A stretch of 64,000 bases of DNA, from NCBI GenBank assembly GCA_019915135.1, contig JAHLMK010000014.1, positions 620,001-684,000 of the forward strand. Reading direction: 5' to 3'. Shown piece after piece: positions 1 to 11,696 of this stretch. A program made the position numbers and the translations under genes. The notes beneath the pieces are model-generated. The model saw only the letters and a list, made by a program, of their open reading frames with translations. It ran no database searches and was not told the origin of the DNA. The DNA comes from Strobilurus pachycystidiatus (lineage: Eukaryota; Basidiomycota; Agaricomycetes; Agaricales; Physalacriaceae). Positions within the stretch are counted from its first letter, which is position 1, and each line of letters begins with the position of its first letter.

Positions 1-188
1 TTCCCATGATTCCTTGAAAGCCTGTATAAGTGAGTCTCTGATTACTGGCGCGGTGCTTGAATGATCTGGACCTATGTTTCCAGTAGTTTTTGCTTTGTGC
101 TATTCCAAGCGCCACGTAGGTTTCGTCAATAGCATTTGACATGCCGTTACCAGTCACTCAACTCCAGTCGTAGACAGTCTGAGGACAT

Positions 189-1778
189 ATGTCCGATCCA
201 GCTCCAGCCTTTCCCGAACCTCGGAAATTCGAGAAATTGAAAGCATCGAATGACGTTCCCGAAGTAGAATTTATCCCGGGCTTGAAAGGATACAAGGATC
301 TACTGCAACGCCAAATCTCTGAGGCAGGGCAGGAGCTCGAGAGTGCGATACGCGTCGTCGAGAATCTTTCGAAGGAGCTCGCGGAACTTCACACCATTCT
401 ACGACAAACGGAGGCGGTCTTACATCCTATCCGCGGAATCCCAGCGGACGTCCTGCAGATTATTGCTACCCATTTTGTCGCTTCCCCAGAGGATGTTATG
501 ACTATTGACTGTGACCGCCACAACTCCCTCAACACCAGAAACACCCTCTGGGCAATGTCCCAAGTGTGTCGGCATTGGAGACAGGCTCTCGTCGGTGCAC
601 CATCGCTGTGGTCGTCGATTTCTGTTCCCTTGGATTTCGCCCAATCGCCCCAGGCTCAGATAGCCGTTTACGGTCAAATCTTCCTTCTCCAGTTACAACT
701 CCAGAGAGCCAAAACGTACCCCCTCACGGTGCTTTGCTGGAGCCCAGCCACCCCAAACTGTGAAATACTTCCTTACCATCCCGCGTTGGCTGTGTTGGCA
801 TCACGAATGGGCAGTGCACGAAATCTTCGTACACGCCTGCCTCGGCCTGCCACAGAGAGATTCTTGGACGGCCTCAACCTGGAGCATTTGCAGTGGCTGT
901 TTTGTCAGTGCGCTGGTGACTATCCTGCCAGAGATCCATTGCCACCTTTCAATCTAACCACCTGTCTCCACAATCAATTGCGCTACGTCGATCTTGGAGG
1001 AAACGGATGGATGGGCGTAGATGAGCAAAGCAACGTCAGTCTACTCCTACCAAAGAGCGTAATGAGCTATCGAGGTCTGGTCATCGCAGGACCGGCAGAC
1101 CTTCAAACGTTGTCAGGGCTCAGCCAGTTGCAAGAATTGGCTGTATGCTCTTGCAGTTGGAGAGGTGCACCGACAGCTGATGGTGCTCCCGTCCATCTTC
1201 CAGCCCTACAAAAATTGTACGTGGAGCTGACAATGAGTGGACAACTATCAAGTATTATTCGCATGCTCGACGCACCAGATCTTCGGGAACTCATTGTCAC
1301 CGTTGATCAAGACGAGGGAGCTGGTATATTCGGCATCGAGTCGCCATATCCCAGCTTGCAGAACATTGAAAGTTTGCACATCAACTTCTCCAGTATACTC
1401 GATGAGAGGGAGGTGGACAATCTTCTACTCCTTCGTTGGGTTCCAAACGTCAAGAGTCTGACCATCCTTGTCCCGTCATTTGATCTTGCACTTATAGACC
1501 TACGCGACTCCCTCGTTGGACCTGGACTGTTACCTCGTCTCCAAACTCTGCGGCTTCTCGGAGATCTCGAACGTGATATGTGCAACAATATCATTGATAT
1601 CATTGCTAGTAAAAGGGCCGCAGGCAGTGCCTCGGTATTGCGTTCTGCCGTTCTGTCGGAACCCCTTTTTGGGGCGGACGACGCGCATGGCGCGGTCCTG
1701 CAGCAGTTGGTCGTTGATGGCCTGGACATTGCGTACGATGGGCGGGACGACGTGGAATACCTGAACTTCATGCGTTGA
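189..1778 (+). CDS. F-box protein with N-terminal coiled coil (paralogue A)
   Basis: Single-exon ORF of 529 aa. F-box proteins act as substrate adaptors of SCF ubiquitin ligases; the substrate here is unknown. Residues ~40-80 are charged and heptad-like (coiled coil). An F-box-like stretch follows at ~80-135, with the motif HPIRGIPADVLQIIATH and later MSQVCRHWRQALVGAPSLW, the usual Agaricomycete arrangement. The remaining ~380 residues are leucine-rich and probably form divergent LRRs. The C-terminus DGLDIAYDGRDDVEYLNFMR is shared with the copies at 2733, 46850 and 57870. The start is the first ATG, followed by the MSDPAP motif that is also conserved in the next paralogue. The gene stands in tandem with that copy, and similarity extends just past the stop, which indicates local duplication. 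Family assignment is sure; function is not known. Confidence 0.88.
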   Translation: MSDPAPAFPEPRKFEKLKASNDVPEVEFIPGLKGYKDLLQRQISEAGQELESAIRVVENLSKELAELHTILRQTEAVLHPIRGIPADVLQIIATHFVASPEDVMTIDCDRHNSLNTRNTLWAMSQVCRHWRQALVGAPSLWSSISVPLDFAQSPQAQIAVYGQIFLLQLQLQRAKTYPLTVLCWSPATPNCEILPYHPALAVLASRMGSARNLRTRLPRPATERFLDGLNLEHLQWLFCQCAGDYPARDPLPPFNLTTCLHNQLRYVDLGGNGWMGVDEQSNVSLLLPKSVMSYRGLVIAGPADLQTLSGLSQLQELAVCSCSWRGAPTADGAPVHLPALQKLYVELTMSGQLSSIIRMLDAPDLRELIVTVDQDEGAGIFGIESPYPSLQNIESLHINFSSILDEREVDNLLLLRWVPNVKSLTILVPSFDLALIDLRDSLVGPGLLPRLQTLRLLGDLERDMCNNIIDIIASKRAAGSASVLRSAVLSEPLFGADDAHGAVLQQLVVDGLDIAYDGRDDVEYLNFMR

Positions 1779-2732
1779 CGGTATGCACATCTTTGCCGTA
1801 CAATGCATACCCTGACACTGTACATCGACAGCGCCCTGCTTTGTAGACAACGCGATTTATTCCCAGTCTTCTCTTCTTCAAGTCTGTTTGTGGAGGACGC
1901 AATCGATGTCCGAAGGCGACAAGCGGCCGACGTCACCCTTAGGACCAAAGTCGGACCCACGCTGGTCATATATGGCTCGAAAAGCGCCCAGATCTGATGT
2001 ATGCCGCTATCTTCCTTTTCAGTTTGATCTGATGGTGGCGTGTATTCCTTCCGCCACATATCTCTTGTTGTTCTGTCTAAATTGTCTCACTCTTTCTGTG
2101 ATGCGTAGAGAAATGAACAATTGAATGTGAGGAGGAGGAGAAAAGATGCGTTTCAAGAGGGAGTTACTTGTGATGAACACACACAACAGGCTTCTGAAGT
2201 GACTGTGTAGTGTGAAGACATTGTGGCATGGTATTCTCAAGGGCTTGTAACTTATATTCACGTACATATACGCTCAGTCTCGACATCTACTCGTATATCT
2301 CAATTCCTCGTGCCTCTCCTGCAAGAAATTGAAACCAGAGTGTCTTCTATCATTATTAAATCAAGCCTTAGTTTGTCAGAAATACGAGGCCTGCGCCGAC
2401 GCCACTCGAAGAAAGTCATCTGACGATCGCGACAAAGGGGTGTTTCAATTTGTGGCTGTGCGCATGCTTTTGACCTTGAACCACGACGCGATATTAGGCG
2501 AATCGTCCCTAGCTCACTGCGCTGAACTTGCCGGCCTCCTTCCTTGATTAACGTGAGTCTCCTTGCTTGCCGGCGCGTGATGTGAGCATTCAAACGATTT
2601 TTTACCCAGCAAATTGGCATTTCTCAACCTCTTGATCTTTGTGCCTCTTCAAAGCGCTAGCGCCACTAGTACCTAGGTTCGCTCAACAGCATCAAACCAG
2701 ATACCAGTCATTGAACTGCTATTGTGATCAGG
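1779..2732. other. Intergenic region between tandem F-box genes
   Basis: About 950 bp without a convincing gene. The first ~60 bp after the stop resemble the 3' flank of the downstream paralogue (CGTACAATGC-type sequence after the stop in both), so the duplication unit included some flank. The rest holds pyrimidine-rich tracts and only short ORFs. Confidence 0.6.
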
Positions 2733-4373
2733 ATGTCCGACCCACCACCAATCGTTCCATCGTCTGCTCAGTACATCAATCCTCATGAATTTGAGAAATT
2801 GGTCACCTCGAACCAGGTCCCCGCTGAAGGATGCCTCGCAGGTCTCAAAGGATACAGGCATCTGCTCGAGGACCAGATCTCCGAGGCCGAAGAGGAACTG
2901 GACAGTGCGAAAAGCATGGTCGAGAATCTTTCTAGGCGGGTCGCAGGTCTCAAGGCCACTCTACGAAATACGGAGGCAGTCATGCATCCCATTCGCGCCA
3001 CACCAGCGGAAATACTACAGATCATAGGCTCTCATCTTGTTACCGCTTCAGAGGATGTCATGACGACTAACTTTGGCCGTGATGGTCGCGCGCCACTGCT
3101 CCACGCTTTGGACTCCCTCGACACGAGACTCTCCATCTGGCCAATGTCTCAAGTCTGTCGGCGTTGGAGACAGGCGCTGGTCGGTGCACCTTCGCTGTGG
3201 TCGACGATTTGCGTTCCGTTGGATTTCGACCAGTTGCCCCGGGTTCAGATAGCCGTGTACGGCCAGATCTCCCTTCTTCAATTACAACTCCAGAGAGCAC
3301 GAATGTGCCCCCTTACTGTGTTGTGCTGGACTCCGAACGTCAAGAGAGACATACTCCCTTACCATCCCTTGTTGGCTGTGTTGGCGTCACGAATGGGCAG
3401 CGCGCAGAATCTGCGTATGCGCCTGCCTCGGTCTGCCACAGTGAATTTTTTGAAAGGCCTCAACCTGGAGAATTTGCAGTGGTTGATTTGTCACTGCGCT
3501 CTTCTCTTTTCAAGCCATGAGTCATCGCTACCCTTCGATTTCACCGCCTCAAATCAATTGCGCCATGTCGATCTTGGAGGATATGGATGGAGGGGTGGTA
3601 ATGAGTTCAGCAACTCCACTCTACTTCTACCAAAGAGTGTAGTCTGCTGTCGAGGTCTTGTCATCAAAGGACCGGCTGACCTTCAGACATTGTCGGGGCT
3701 CAGCCAGTTGGAAGAATTGGCCATATGTTCTTGCAACATCAATTGGGCGGGCTTCCAGGGCGTACCGACAGTCGATGGTGATCGCGTCCGTCTTCTAGCC
3801 CTACGACAATTGCACGTGGACCTGACAATGGGCGGACAACTATTGGATGTTTTTCGCATGCTCGACACACCTCTTCTTCGGGAACTCCTTGTCACCGCTA
3901 ATCCCCACGAGGGAGATGACGCATTCGGCATTGAGTCGCCATATTCTAGCTTGCAAAACATCGAAAAATTGCACATCCGCTTCCCCAGATATCTCGAGGA
4001 AGGACAATTGGAACACAACCTTCGACTCCTTCGTTGGATTCCGAGCGTCAAGCGTCTGATTATCAGTGCACCGGCATTCGATATAGATGTTAATTTACGC
4101 CCCTTCTTCAACGGACCTGGACTGTTGCCTCATCTTCAATCTCTTCGTCTTTTCGGAGATCCCGAACGTGATATGTGCAACAATATTATTGATATTGTTG
4201 CTAGTAGAAGGGGTGCAGGCAGTGCTTCGGTATTGCGTTCTGTCGTTCTGTCGGATCCCCTTTCTAGTGCGGACGACGCGCACCGCGCGGTCTTGCAGCA
4301 GTTGGTCGTCGATGGATTGGACATTGCGTACGATGGGCGGGACGACGTGGAGCAATTAGACGTTATGCGTTGA
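2733..4373 (+). CDS. F-box protein with N-terminal coiled coil (paralogue B)
   Basis: Single exon of about 546 aa starting at the ATG of MSDPPPIV; the frame is open a little further upstream, but only from a GTG. It has the same architecture as the gene at 189: coiled coil (~40-85), F-box-like segment (HPIRATPAEILQIIGSH, then MSQVCRRWRQALVGAPSLW), a leucine-rich body and the C-terminal block GLDIAYDGRDDVE. The two genes align almost end to end, so this is a recent tandem duplicate. It probably serves as a substrate-recruiting subunit of an SCF-type E3 ligase; this is a family inference. Both copies look intact. Confidence 0.88.
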   Translation: MSDPPPIVPSSAQYINPHEFEKLVTSNQVPAEGCLAGLKGYRHLLEDQISEAEEELDSAKSMVENLSRRVAGLKATLRNTEAVMHPIRATPAEILQIIGSHLVTASEDVMTTNFGRDGRAPLLHALDSLDTRLSIWPMSQVCRRWRQALVGAPSLWSTICVPLDFDQLPRVQIAVYGQISLLQLQLQRARMCPLTVLCWTPNVKRDILPYHPLLAVLASRMGSAQNLRMRLPRSATVNFLKGLNLENLQWLICHCALLFSSHESSLPFDFTASNQLRHVDLGGYGWRGGNEFSNSTLLLPKSVVCCRGLVIKGPADLQTLSGLSQLEELAICSCNINWAGFQGVPTVDGDRVRLLALRQLHVDLTMGGQLLDVFRMLDTPLLRELLVTANPHEGDDAFGIESPYSSLQNIEKLHIRFPRYLEEGQLEHNLRLLRWIPSVKRLIISAPAFDIDVNLRPFFNGPGLLPHLQSLRLFGDPERDMCNNIIDIVASRRGAGSASVLRSVVLSDPLSSADDAHRAVLQQLVVDGLDIAYDGRDDVEQLDVMR

Positions 4374-4565
4374 CTGTACGCGCATCTTGACTGTACAATG
4401 CTCACATCGAATCGACTCTCTTTCTCTTCTCTTCATGTTGTAGTCCAGAATTTGGAAAGGTCTTCGTGCGGAATGTAAGTATGAGTAGTTTCCGTATGTG
4501 ATGTTACAGCCTGTAGTAAATAGTATGCAGATAAAACATAACGACATATTGCAGTAAGTATACAA

Positions 4566-7500
4566 TCAATTCCCTTCCGCGAATGCAACAACTCGTGCCT
4601 CCCGTACCTCCCGTAAAAGATTCGCTTCGCTAGTGGTGATGCTGAGGCTCGCCCCAATGCTATCAGTGGACTCAAAGAACTCTTGTTCCGTTTCCGGACT
4701 ATCTGTCCGATGCATATAATACGGCGTTGGCGACGACGTCCGCGGCGTGTAGCTGTCACTATGTCTGAACCCCGGGGTCTCTAGCATGTTAGCGCTTGAA
4801 TCGTCTGGGCTGTCAGTTGGTCGCGTCCATATTCGCACCGCACCGTCGTGGCTTCCAGTGGCGAACATGAACGGGTCCTCGGCCGCAGGGTTCCATGCTA
4901 TACAGGTCAAGTCACCACCAAGCACTTGCGCACGAACGTAGTGTAGCAGTGCGCCAGATTCGGTGTCCCATATGTGTATATCGCCCGCTGGAAAGGGAAG
5001 TGGATGTGTGAGCGAAAGGGTTTCCTGAGTACACGTAGAGCATATACCTTTCCCGGCGCAGAGGACCAATTCGTCGTTTTTGCCACCAAAGTAACTCGGA
5101 CCTGCAAATTCAACAGAGGCTTTGGGCATATACGTATGTCTGGCGGCACAGTGAGTTACTGCTCATGAGAGCAAGTAGGGATGGTTCTCTTACCGTAAGA
5201 TGAAACGGGCAACCAGTGAATTATCTGCAGCAGATTTCGTATGATCCTTGCCCATGTCTATCTTCCAAAGCTGAGGAGGTGCCTAAGAGAAATGAATGAG
5301 CCAATCATGGAATGAGCTACAGCGACGAATGCCATACCCTGTTCTCATAGCTAACGAGCGCCATCAGACCGTGCTTGGTGTTCCTAGCGAGGGTGATATC
5401 TCGAACATCGTTCAATACCGGTGTTTGACTACCGTCCCATCAGCAAATCGGTCAATGTGATAACATTGGTGAGACTGACTGTTCGAGAGTGTCCGTAGCG
5501 ATGTTATACACTGCGAAAGGTGTTTCAGAAACGAGCGTTAAAAGCAAAAAATACTTACCCGCTAACCGCTTTTCGACTGACCGTGGTTTACTGGGCTTTA
5601 GACCGTCTCTCGACGCCAACAGAGGACCTACACCCAAGAGCCGTTGGCCATCTGGTGTCACTGCAACGTCATGCAGTTTGACGGGATAGAAGTCATATTC
5701 GCCCAGAACGTGTCCCTTGAGGTCCTATTTGTGAGAGCATCAACTAGTCTGTACAAGATGGAAAGACAAATCCGTACTAATTTGGTTACCTTCGTGCCTT
5801 CGACGGAAAGGAATCCTGTTCGCCAAATTGATAAGCGTAACGCTCATCAAGGACAGACAGACACCCACCATCTCCACCAGGAAGCCACGTTATAGACTCA
5901 ATAGTTTCAAACCTATCAATAGTCCGCGAGCACACGCCATCCTAGGAATATTCCAACGACAACAATCAGACATCGGTGCTCCTGCAATCGCCAATTGTAA
6001 TGCGCAAGTCAACCCACCTCAGTCCAGACTTTCACGCTTTTGTTCAGTCTTGTGAGGAGGTAGTTGCCGGACGGGGACCACGCTACTTGATTGACGAACC
6101 CTTTCGCATGGGCGAGGATTCGGTGCGAGCTGAAGGTTTCCTATGCATAGATTCAGCTTAAGACGGACAACATCGCATAAGATGAAGCGCACCCCGACAC
6201 GGAAGATCAAGGATGTCCTGTCCCAACTGAGGAATGCCTTTGTCACTTGTTACTGCTTCTTAGTACTCCAGAGCCACTCACCTCGAAGTAGCGAGATATT
6301 TCCCATTAGGCGAGAACTGCATATGCTTGACCAGCGCCTGATGGGCCGTGAGATCCTTAGTTGTCTCCAAGCACTTCAACTGCGGCGTCAACGTTGCGAT
6401 CCTCGAGCGCGATACGGTCTTCACAGCCGGGCCATTCCCCATCGTGTGTTTCCGCCCTTGCAGCGTGGACGAAAGTGTCCTTTGCCTATTCGGTGGCCCA
6501 CGCGCAGACGAGCTCGCCTCCGCAGCCATCGCTGCCAGGTTCGACGAAACCGCCGCGCGCATCTTGACCGTTCGAATTGCGTTACGCCAGAGCTGCCGGC
6601 CCATGGAGGGCTCCGCCACTTCCATTATCGAAGGAGCAGGTAGGCCCTCTATGGTGGGTGTGGTGGTCGGACTCGGACTCGATGCGCGGACAGTTCCATT
6701 CGGATACTGTTCAGAGAAGCTGTATTTCGTCAACGGAGAAGTCGGAGACTGTGGGGTCGAGATAGGGAGGACCGGTCCATTATCGTTCGCCTCCAAGTCG
6801 TCATGTTTCTCATCGACATGAACGACTCGGGCAAAGTATCCCACCGTGCGGGAGCTCAGGCGTTTCAGCGCTCTGCGCCACTTCCTCAAGGCGTGTTTGA
6901 GTTTCCGAAGGCCGATGACTATGTGTTCCATGCCGGGCAAGGATAGGAAGCGGTCTGTTGCCTCCATGAGGATGTCGCTGAGCCATTTCCTCCCACTGTG
7001 CCGACCGAAGGCCCAGCGCTCGGAAGCGAACCATGCGGAAACGGCAATCAGACCGAAGGAAGTGAACGCCGTGAAGACTGTGGTAATCGTGGAAGTGATA
7101 TGACTCTATTGGTTGAAAGTTCAGGACGACTCGATTCAAGTAGGAAATTAAACTCACCTGATCGGACGCGTAGGCGAAGCAACAAAGGCCGACGGAGAAT
7201 GACGCGACAGAAATGACGAGGAAGACCAGAGGAGAGCGTTTGATCCATATAAGAACCCACCAGGGGACACGGTGGCCAGGAGAACGACTATAATGGTGCT
7301 AATGAGATCCCCAATACGCCCGGGTTGAAGTCAAGAGAGACGACATACTACATGGCCTGTTTCCAGGTCAGACCAAGCAAGCTGTTCACAGCTGCCGCAA
7401 TCGAGAACACCAGGGACGCAAACCAGAAACTATTGACTGCGATTGCGGCGTCTGTTTGGAGTTCATACGAGAACTGCAGCGTCGTTGCCGTGACGGCTGA

Positions 7501-8669
7501 GAAGAAGGTGGCGACGGTGGAGAGATTGAGGAGGTTTGTCGCCCCGTGTTTCTGTGCGAAGCGAATGGTGGGTACCCCAACTTCGATGAACATGGAAAGG
7601 GTTGCGGAGATGGCGTCTATATGTTCTCCCATTTCGGACGTAAGGTCATGAATGTACCGCTGCACAGGAGGGTAGCGGAACTGGCCACTATATTCCCGAA
7701 GGCATGAAGCCCAATACTAGACTGATGTTTGAGTAACACTTTCCTCCAAGACATGGAAAAGCAATTACTTTGAGGTCACCCTGAAAGACCGAGATCGAAG
7801 CATTGACTGCCTCATCCGTGAATTCCGGGAACTCGTTCAGGCAGTCCATGAAGGTCGTAACGTCGTTTGCAAGGGCGTCAAACTGGTCCGGGAAATTCTC
7901 CAAGTCCAAATTCTCGTCAATCTTGGGACGGGCAAAGTGCTGAGGGACGCGGATGTGATGTGCGCGTCGGAGTTTTAGGCGCCGGGAAGTATAGGGAATG
8001 GGACTGTCGTCAATGGTGTTAGACGTGGCGCGCACGACCTTGCGAGGGAAGAGGTCTGCGGCGTTTTCGCGATAGAGGTAGAGGATCTGCGCGAGGCGTT
8101 CTCGAAGGTGAAACGCGGAAGATAGAATTGCCGCGGAGCTTCCCAGCTGACGGGCTGCGTTGGCAAAGTTGCGTAACTGGGTTGTCAGTGGTGAGTAAGG
8201 GAGGCTGCGCATGCATGAAAGGAGTGCACTTACCTCCTTGTCCAAGTTGCTTATACGCCTGAGGACAGAAACCGTAAGTCTGGTTCGATCAAGTCGCGAT
8301 CGCAAGGTGTCTCACTTTTGAAATTTGTGAAATGTCTCCGCGCCGATGACTTGGAGGTGTTCGTCGACAGTGGCTGAAGACATGCCGTCAATGCGGGGTA
8401 ACTGCGAGAACGCCGTGCCCTAGTACTTACGGACGTCTTTGTCGTCTTCAAAGTTGATTTGCTCCTCATCGCCTGACAGCCAGTTCAGCGCAGTGATATC
8501 TCTCAAAGAATGGCGGCGCACCATGGACGCTGCTTTCATTATCGTTGGACTGGAGCAACATTTCGACCAGGCTCAGAATGGTTTCCTTCCTCGTCGACTT
8601 TCTTCTGGGATTCGGTGGGCCCGCCGAGTTGTCCTCGTCGTCCCTGAGGCCATTTTTGCCCTTTGGCAT
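4566..8669 (-). CDS. Multi-pass membrane protein fused to WDR26/Gid7-like WD40 propeller
   Basis: Multi-exon gene on the minus strand. The N-terminal part (8669-7690) is charged and helical (FEDDKDV, LRNFANAARQLGSS). Four hydrophobic segments follow, near 7540-7480, 7430-7360, 7230-7165 and 7095-7030 (for example NSFWFASLVFSIAAAVNSLL). The last one runs in frame (ERWAFGRHSGRKWLSDILME) into a Ser/Pro-rich linker and then a WD40 propeller (HMQFSPNGKYLATSR; HAKGFVNQVAWSPSGNYLL; VTPDGQRLLGVGP; FGGKNDELVLCAGK; WNPAAEDPFMFATGSHDG). The propeller resembles WDR26/Gid7, a subunit of the GID/CTLH ubiquitin ligase, but I see no LisH/CTLH module. Splice sites are clear in the 3' half. Near 8520 the reading frame changes without an obvious full-length intron, so the 5' structure is uncertain and the gene may extend to ~9200. 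Confidence 0.75.
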
Positions 8670-8725
8670 GGCGGTCGTTGACTAGTCTTCAAAGCGCCCG
8701 TCAGTGTCAATGTCCCCGAGTCCAC

Positions 8726-9208
8726 CTAGGCATATATACGCACTATTAGCGTGATGTCCAGGTCTGCACTGGGCGGTATTTCAAGGTATGCGTCGTGAGA
8801 GGTGCTGGGCGTCGTAAGTGGCGTCAAAAGGTCGTGTAGAGGTGGAAGATAACCAGAAAGCCACGGCCCACAACGTGCCGCATAATACGCAAGTAGCATC
8901 TTTACGCCCACGTGTCCGGCAATCACCGCGCCAAGCTCAAAATTCAAATAGCATTGCGTCCGACAAGAGCACGGAGCTATAAATAGTACATGAATTCGAA
9001 AGAGACGAGGTGAAATGAAGTGTTTGTCGCAGTCTAAAGCCACAAACATTGTTCTATGTCTACCCAGGACGTTCAGACACGAAATGAGGCTACCGGAGCA
9101 GTAACAATCGCTAAAATCTTTAGCGTCTAATGTCAACACGTCCCTGCGGCGGCAAGGTCGAGGACGGGAAACCTCGCCCGACCAATGGTTAGTCGAAGAA
9201 AAGAACAC
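8726..9208 (-). CDS. Possible 5' exon(s) of the membrane-WD40 gene
   Basis: The open frame ends in LEIPPSADLDITLI. A GTGCGT donor lies directly after it, and an acceptor ~62 bp downstream restores the frame STTAMPKGKNG of the next gene segment. This in-phase junction suggests that the WD40 gene starts further upstream than the ATG at 8669. The part beyond ~8980 is less convincing, and I recognise no domain in it. It could also be non-coding leader. Confidence 0.4.
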   Translation of the reverse strand: MFFSSTNHWSGEVSRPRPCRRRDVLTLDAKDFSDCYCSGSLISCLNVLGRHRTMFVALDCDKHFISPRLFRIHVLFIAPCSCRTQCYLNFELGAVIAGHVGVKMLLAYYAARCGPWLSGYLPPLHDLLTPLTTPSTSHDAYLEIPPSADLDITLIVRIYA

Positions 9209-10038
9209 ACCGTGGACGCTTGGGTCAGAGCTTTCGATATGAGAGTAGAAGAGACGACATATTGAGACGAATTCAGTTGAGATATGTATGATAGTCTCCT
9301 TATGCTTACTCTAAGTATCAATCTCATCCTTTGCTTCAGGGCAAGCCTCACCTGAGCCGTAGTCAATCGTCATCAATGAAGGGAGCAATGCAGGAGGTTG
9401 TTTTGAGGCTGATGGGGGCTACCGATGAGGTGAGACGGTTTCCAATGTCGACTATGAAGCATGAGATATGCAACTATAAATCCGGGCATTGACTTGAAGT
9501 ACAGCAACATATCCTGAGCAATACTCAAACTTTAAGAAGTCTCCGGTCTGTTGGCCACAAAGTAGGCCATTCGACTCGAAGTAGCAAGTGTATCAAGACA
9601 ATGTGCTCACTGCTGCCTTTTGTTTGATTCTTGGGCAACGACCAAGCCAAACATATTGACGCCGTTGCCTACACCGTTTTCACCCGTCAACTTCGGTGCT
9701 TCCTTCCAAAGAGAAGGAGTGGTGACTCAGAGAACGACACAACCAAAGTTCATCGCTGTCGAGACAATGATACCAGTCAGTTTCTGACACAGATCGGATA
9801 ACAAAGCAAGAGGTGGATGTCAAAGCGGAAAGTAGAAGGGATACTCTTGCTTTCCCAAACGTCCAAATTAACACAACAAGGAGATGTTAACAGTCTGAGT
9901 TACTGTAGAAGGACAAGAGTGACCTCGGCAAAATGCGTCATGTTGTTTGGCATCGCCCTGTGCCGCCGAGAACCCAAACAAAACTTTTTCGCGCAATTGG
10001 AAATTCCAATCCTTCCCAGTTCACCAACTCATCACAAA
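9209..10038. promoter_or_regulatory. Divergent intergenic region
   Basis: About 830 bp between the minus-strand WD40 gene and the plus-strand MAM33 gene. It must hold both promoters. I see no coding signal, tRNA or repeat. Confidence 0.4.
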
Positions 10039-11171
10039 ATGTCTGCTCTCCGTTCCCTCCGCCAGCTTTCTCTCTCCACGTCGCGCGCCCTCTCGACGCG
10101 CTCCGCCGTATGCGTCGCGCGGTCGCGCATGCTCGTCCCGGCGGTCCGGACATTCTCCGTCTCCGCGCGCGCTTTTGGTCAAGGCAGCAGTGCGTTCAAT
10201 GGGCGCATTTCTTGGTGGAATAATGGTTGTGCTCATGATACTCGCAGCTGATGGTGCTCTTTCCGCCAAGCTCCAGGAGGAGTTGAACTATGAAGTCGAC
10301 GGTGTTTCGCCTAAAGAGATTCCGGAATTCATACAAACCTTCAAAAGCCAGGGTGTTTGGAAGGTGCGTACACCTCTTAATTTGACTGACAAATTCCTTA
10401 CCCTTCCGCTAGATTGAAGACCCCTCCTTCAGCGACGAGGTTGTGTTGTCGCGCAGTTTTGGCAACGAGACGTACGCGACTTGCTCCTTCCACTTCACTT
10501 CCCGTCTAAGACTCGGACAGCTTGCGTCTGACTTTCTCCGTATCCGACCTCCGTAACGACGTTGAGGAGGACTATGAGGAGGGCGCTGAGAACGAGAACG
10601 AAAACGAAAATGACGACGCAGAGGCTCCCCAAGAGGAGGACACCATGGTCTCCTACCCCATCAGCGTCGCGCTGACGATCACCAAGGCATGTGGTACGAT
10701 TCTTTTGTCGTCTGCAGAAGCTAACGCACTGTATCTATCAGGGTTCTACTCCGGGAGCCCTCGGCCTTGACCTGCAATGCCAAGAAGGTCAATTCGTCGT
10801 GGAGAACGCTGCCTTCTACCCTGATGCCAAAGTTGGCACCGAAATGACGGCCCAGGCCACCTTTGCGCGCAGTGGAATCTATCGCGGTCCTCAGGTGAGT
10901 AGTCCGCTACCCATACATGATGCCGTGACATTGAACGAATATTTCGTCAGTTCGACGTCCTGGATATGGGTCTCCAGGAAGAGTTTGAGCGGTTCCTTGA
11001 AGAGCGAGGCATTGACGAGTCTCTGGCTCTCTTCATCCCTGACTACGCCGAGTTCAAGGAGCAGGAGGTTTGTCAACCGCTTATGAATCATTCGGCCGGG
11101 CGTGAGCTGACAATCAATTGCAGGAGTACACCCGCTGGTTGAAGAACGTCAAGGGCTTCGTTGATGCATAA
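10039..11171 (+). CDS. MAM33: Mitochondrial acidic protein MAM33 / p32 (gC1qR family)
   Basis: Seven exons: 10039-10189, 10248-10363, 10413-10471, 10521-10686, 10742-10894, 10951-11067, 11124-11171 (269 aa). The first ~45 residues are rich in Arg, Ser and Ala with no acidic residues, a typical mitochondrial presequence. The mature part has the p32 fold signatures: an acidic loop (EDYEEGAENENENEND), then GALGLDLQCQEGQFVVENA, then the C-terminal helix region ending WLKNVKGFVDA. MAM33/p32 forms a doughnut-shaped acidic trimer in the mitochondrial matrix and supports mitoribosome function and respiration. Intron 4 (10687-10741) uses a GC-AG pair, AAG|GCATGT, the only choice that keeps the downstream frame. 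Length matches the family. Confidence 0.93.
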
Positions 11172-11696
11172 TCGTGGACTATGCATGTGTAAGGCTCATA
11201 CCTCAGCAAAAGACCGTCATTTCGCAGGAAGGCATTGGTCGTGATTGATGGAGATGGTGATTGAGAGGGGACTCTGAGAGTGGGTCGTTGATCTAGGCGC
11301 AGGCCAATACTGTATAGCACTTAATGAATACATCTATCACAACTCAACGCTTCTAAGATTGTACGAGACCTTTGAATTCTAGCCTACCCAAGCGGGCCGA
11401 CTCGGGTAACGTGTCCAGTGTCGTGTCAAGGCCCACCGGGCACCCATCTGCATCAGCCGGTGACTTCCGGCTCGTCCCGGAAAGGTAATCTCGGAAGTAG
11501 GTCGAATGTTCTCGGCTGGCGTGGCTTCATCATCGACATTCGTGTGCTGACGGGACGGGAGATGTAAGCACTTGTCACTGCGGCAGTAGCATGAGGCTGT
11601 TCCGTTATAAGCTGGGTCTGTATCAGAGGGTATTTCCCAGCCTAGCATCCACCGCTGTCTAGCATTCTATAGCTCTACTCTAGCCCTACTTCACAG
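11172..11696. other. Intergenic region
   Basis: About 525 bp between two plus-strand genes. No gene, RNA or repeat recognised. Confidence 0.5.

Noticed and set aside
1307..2059. 250-aa open frame antisense to the first F-box gene
   Set aside because: It lies opposite a clearly coding F-box gene, is Arg/Ser-rich as expected of a shadow frame, and shows no domain.
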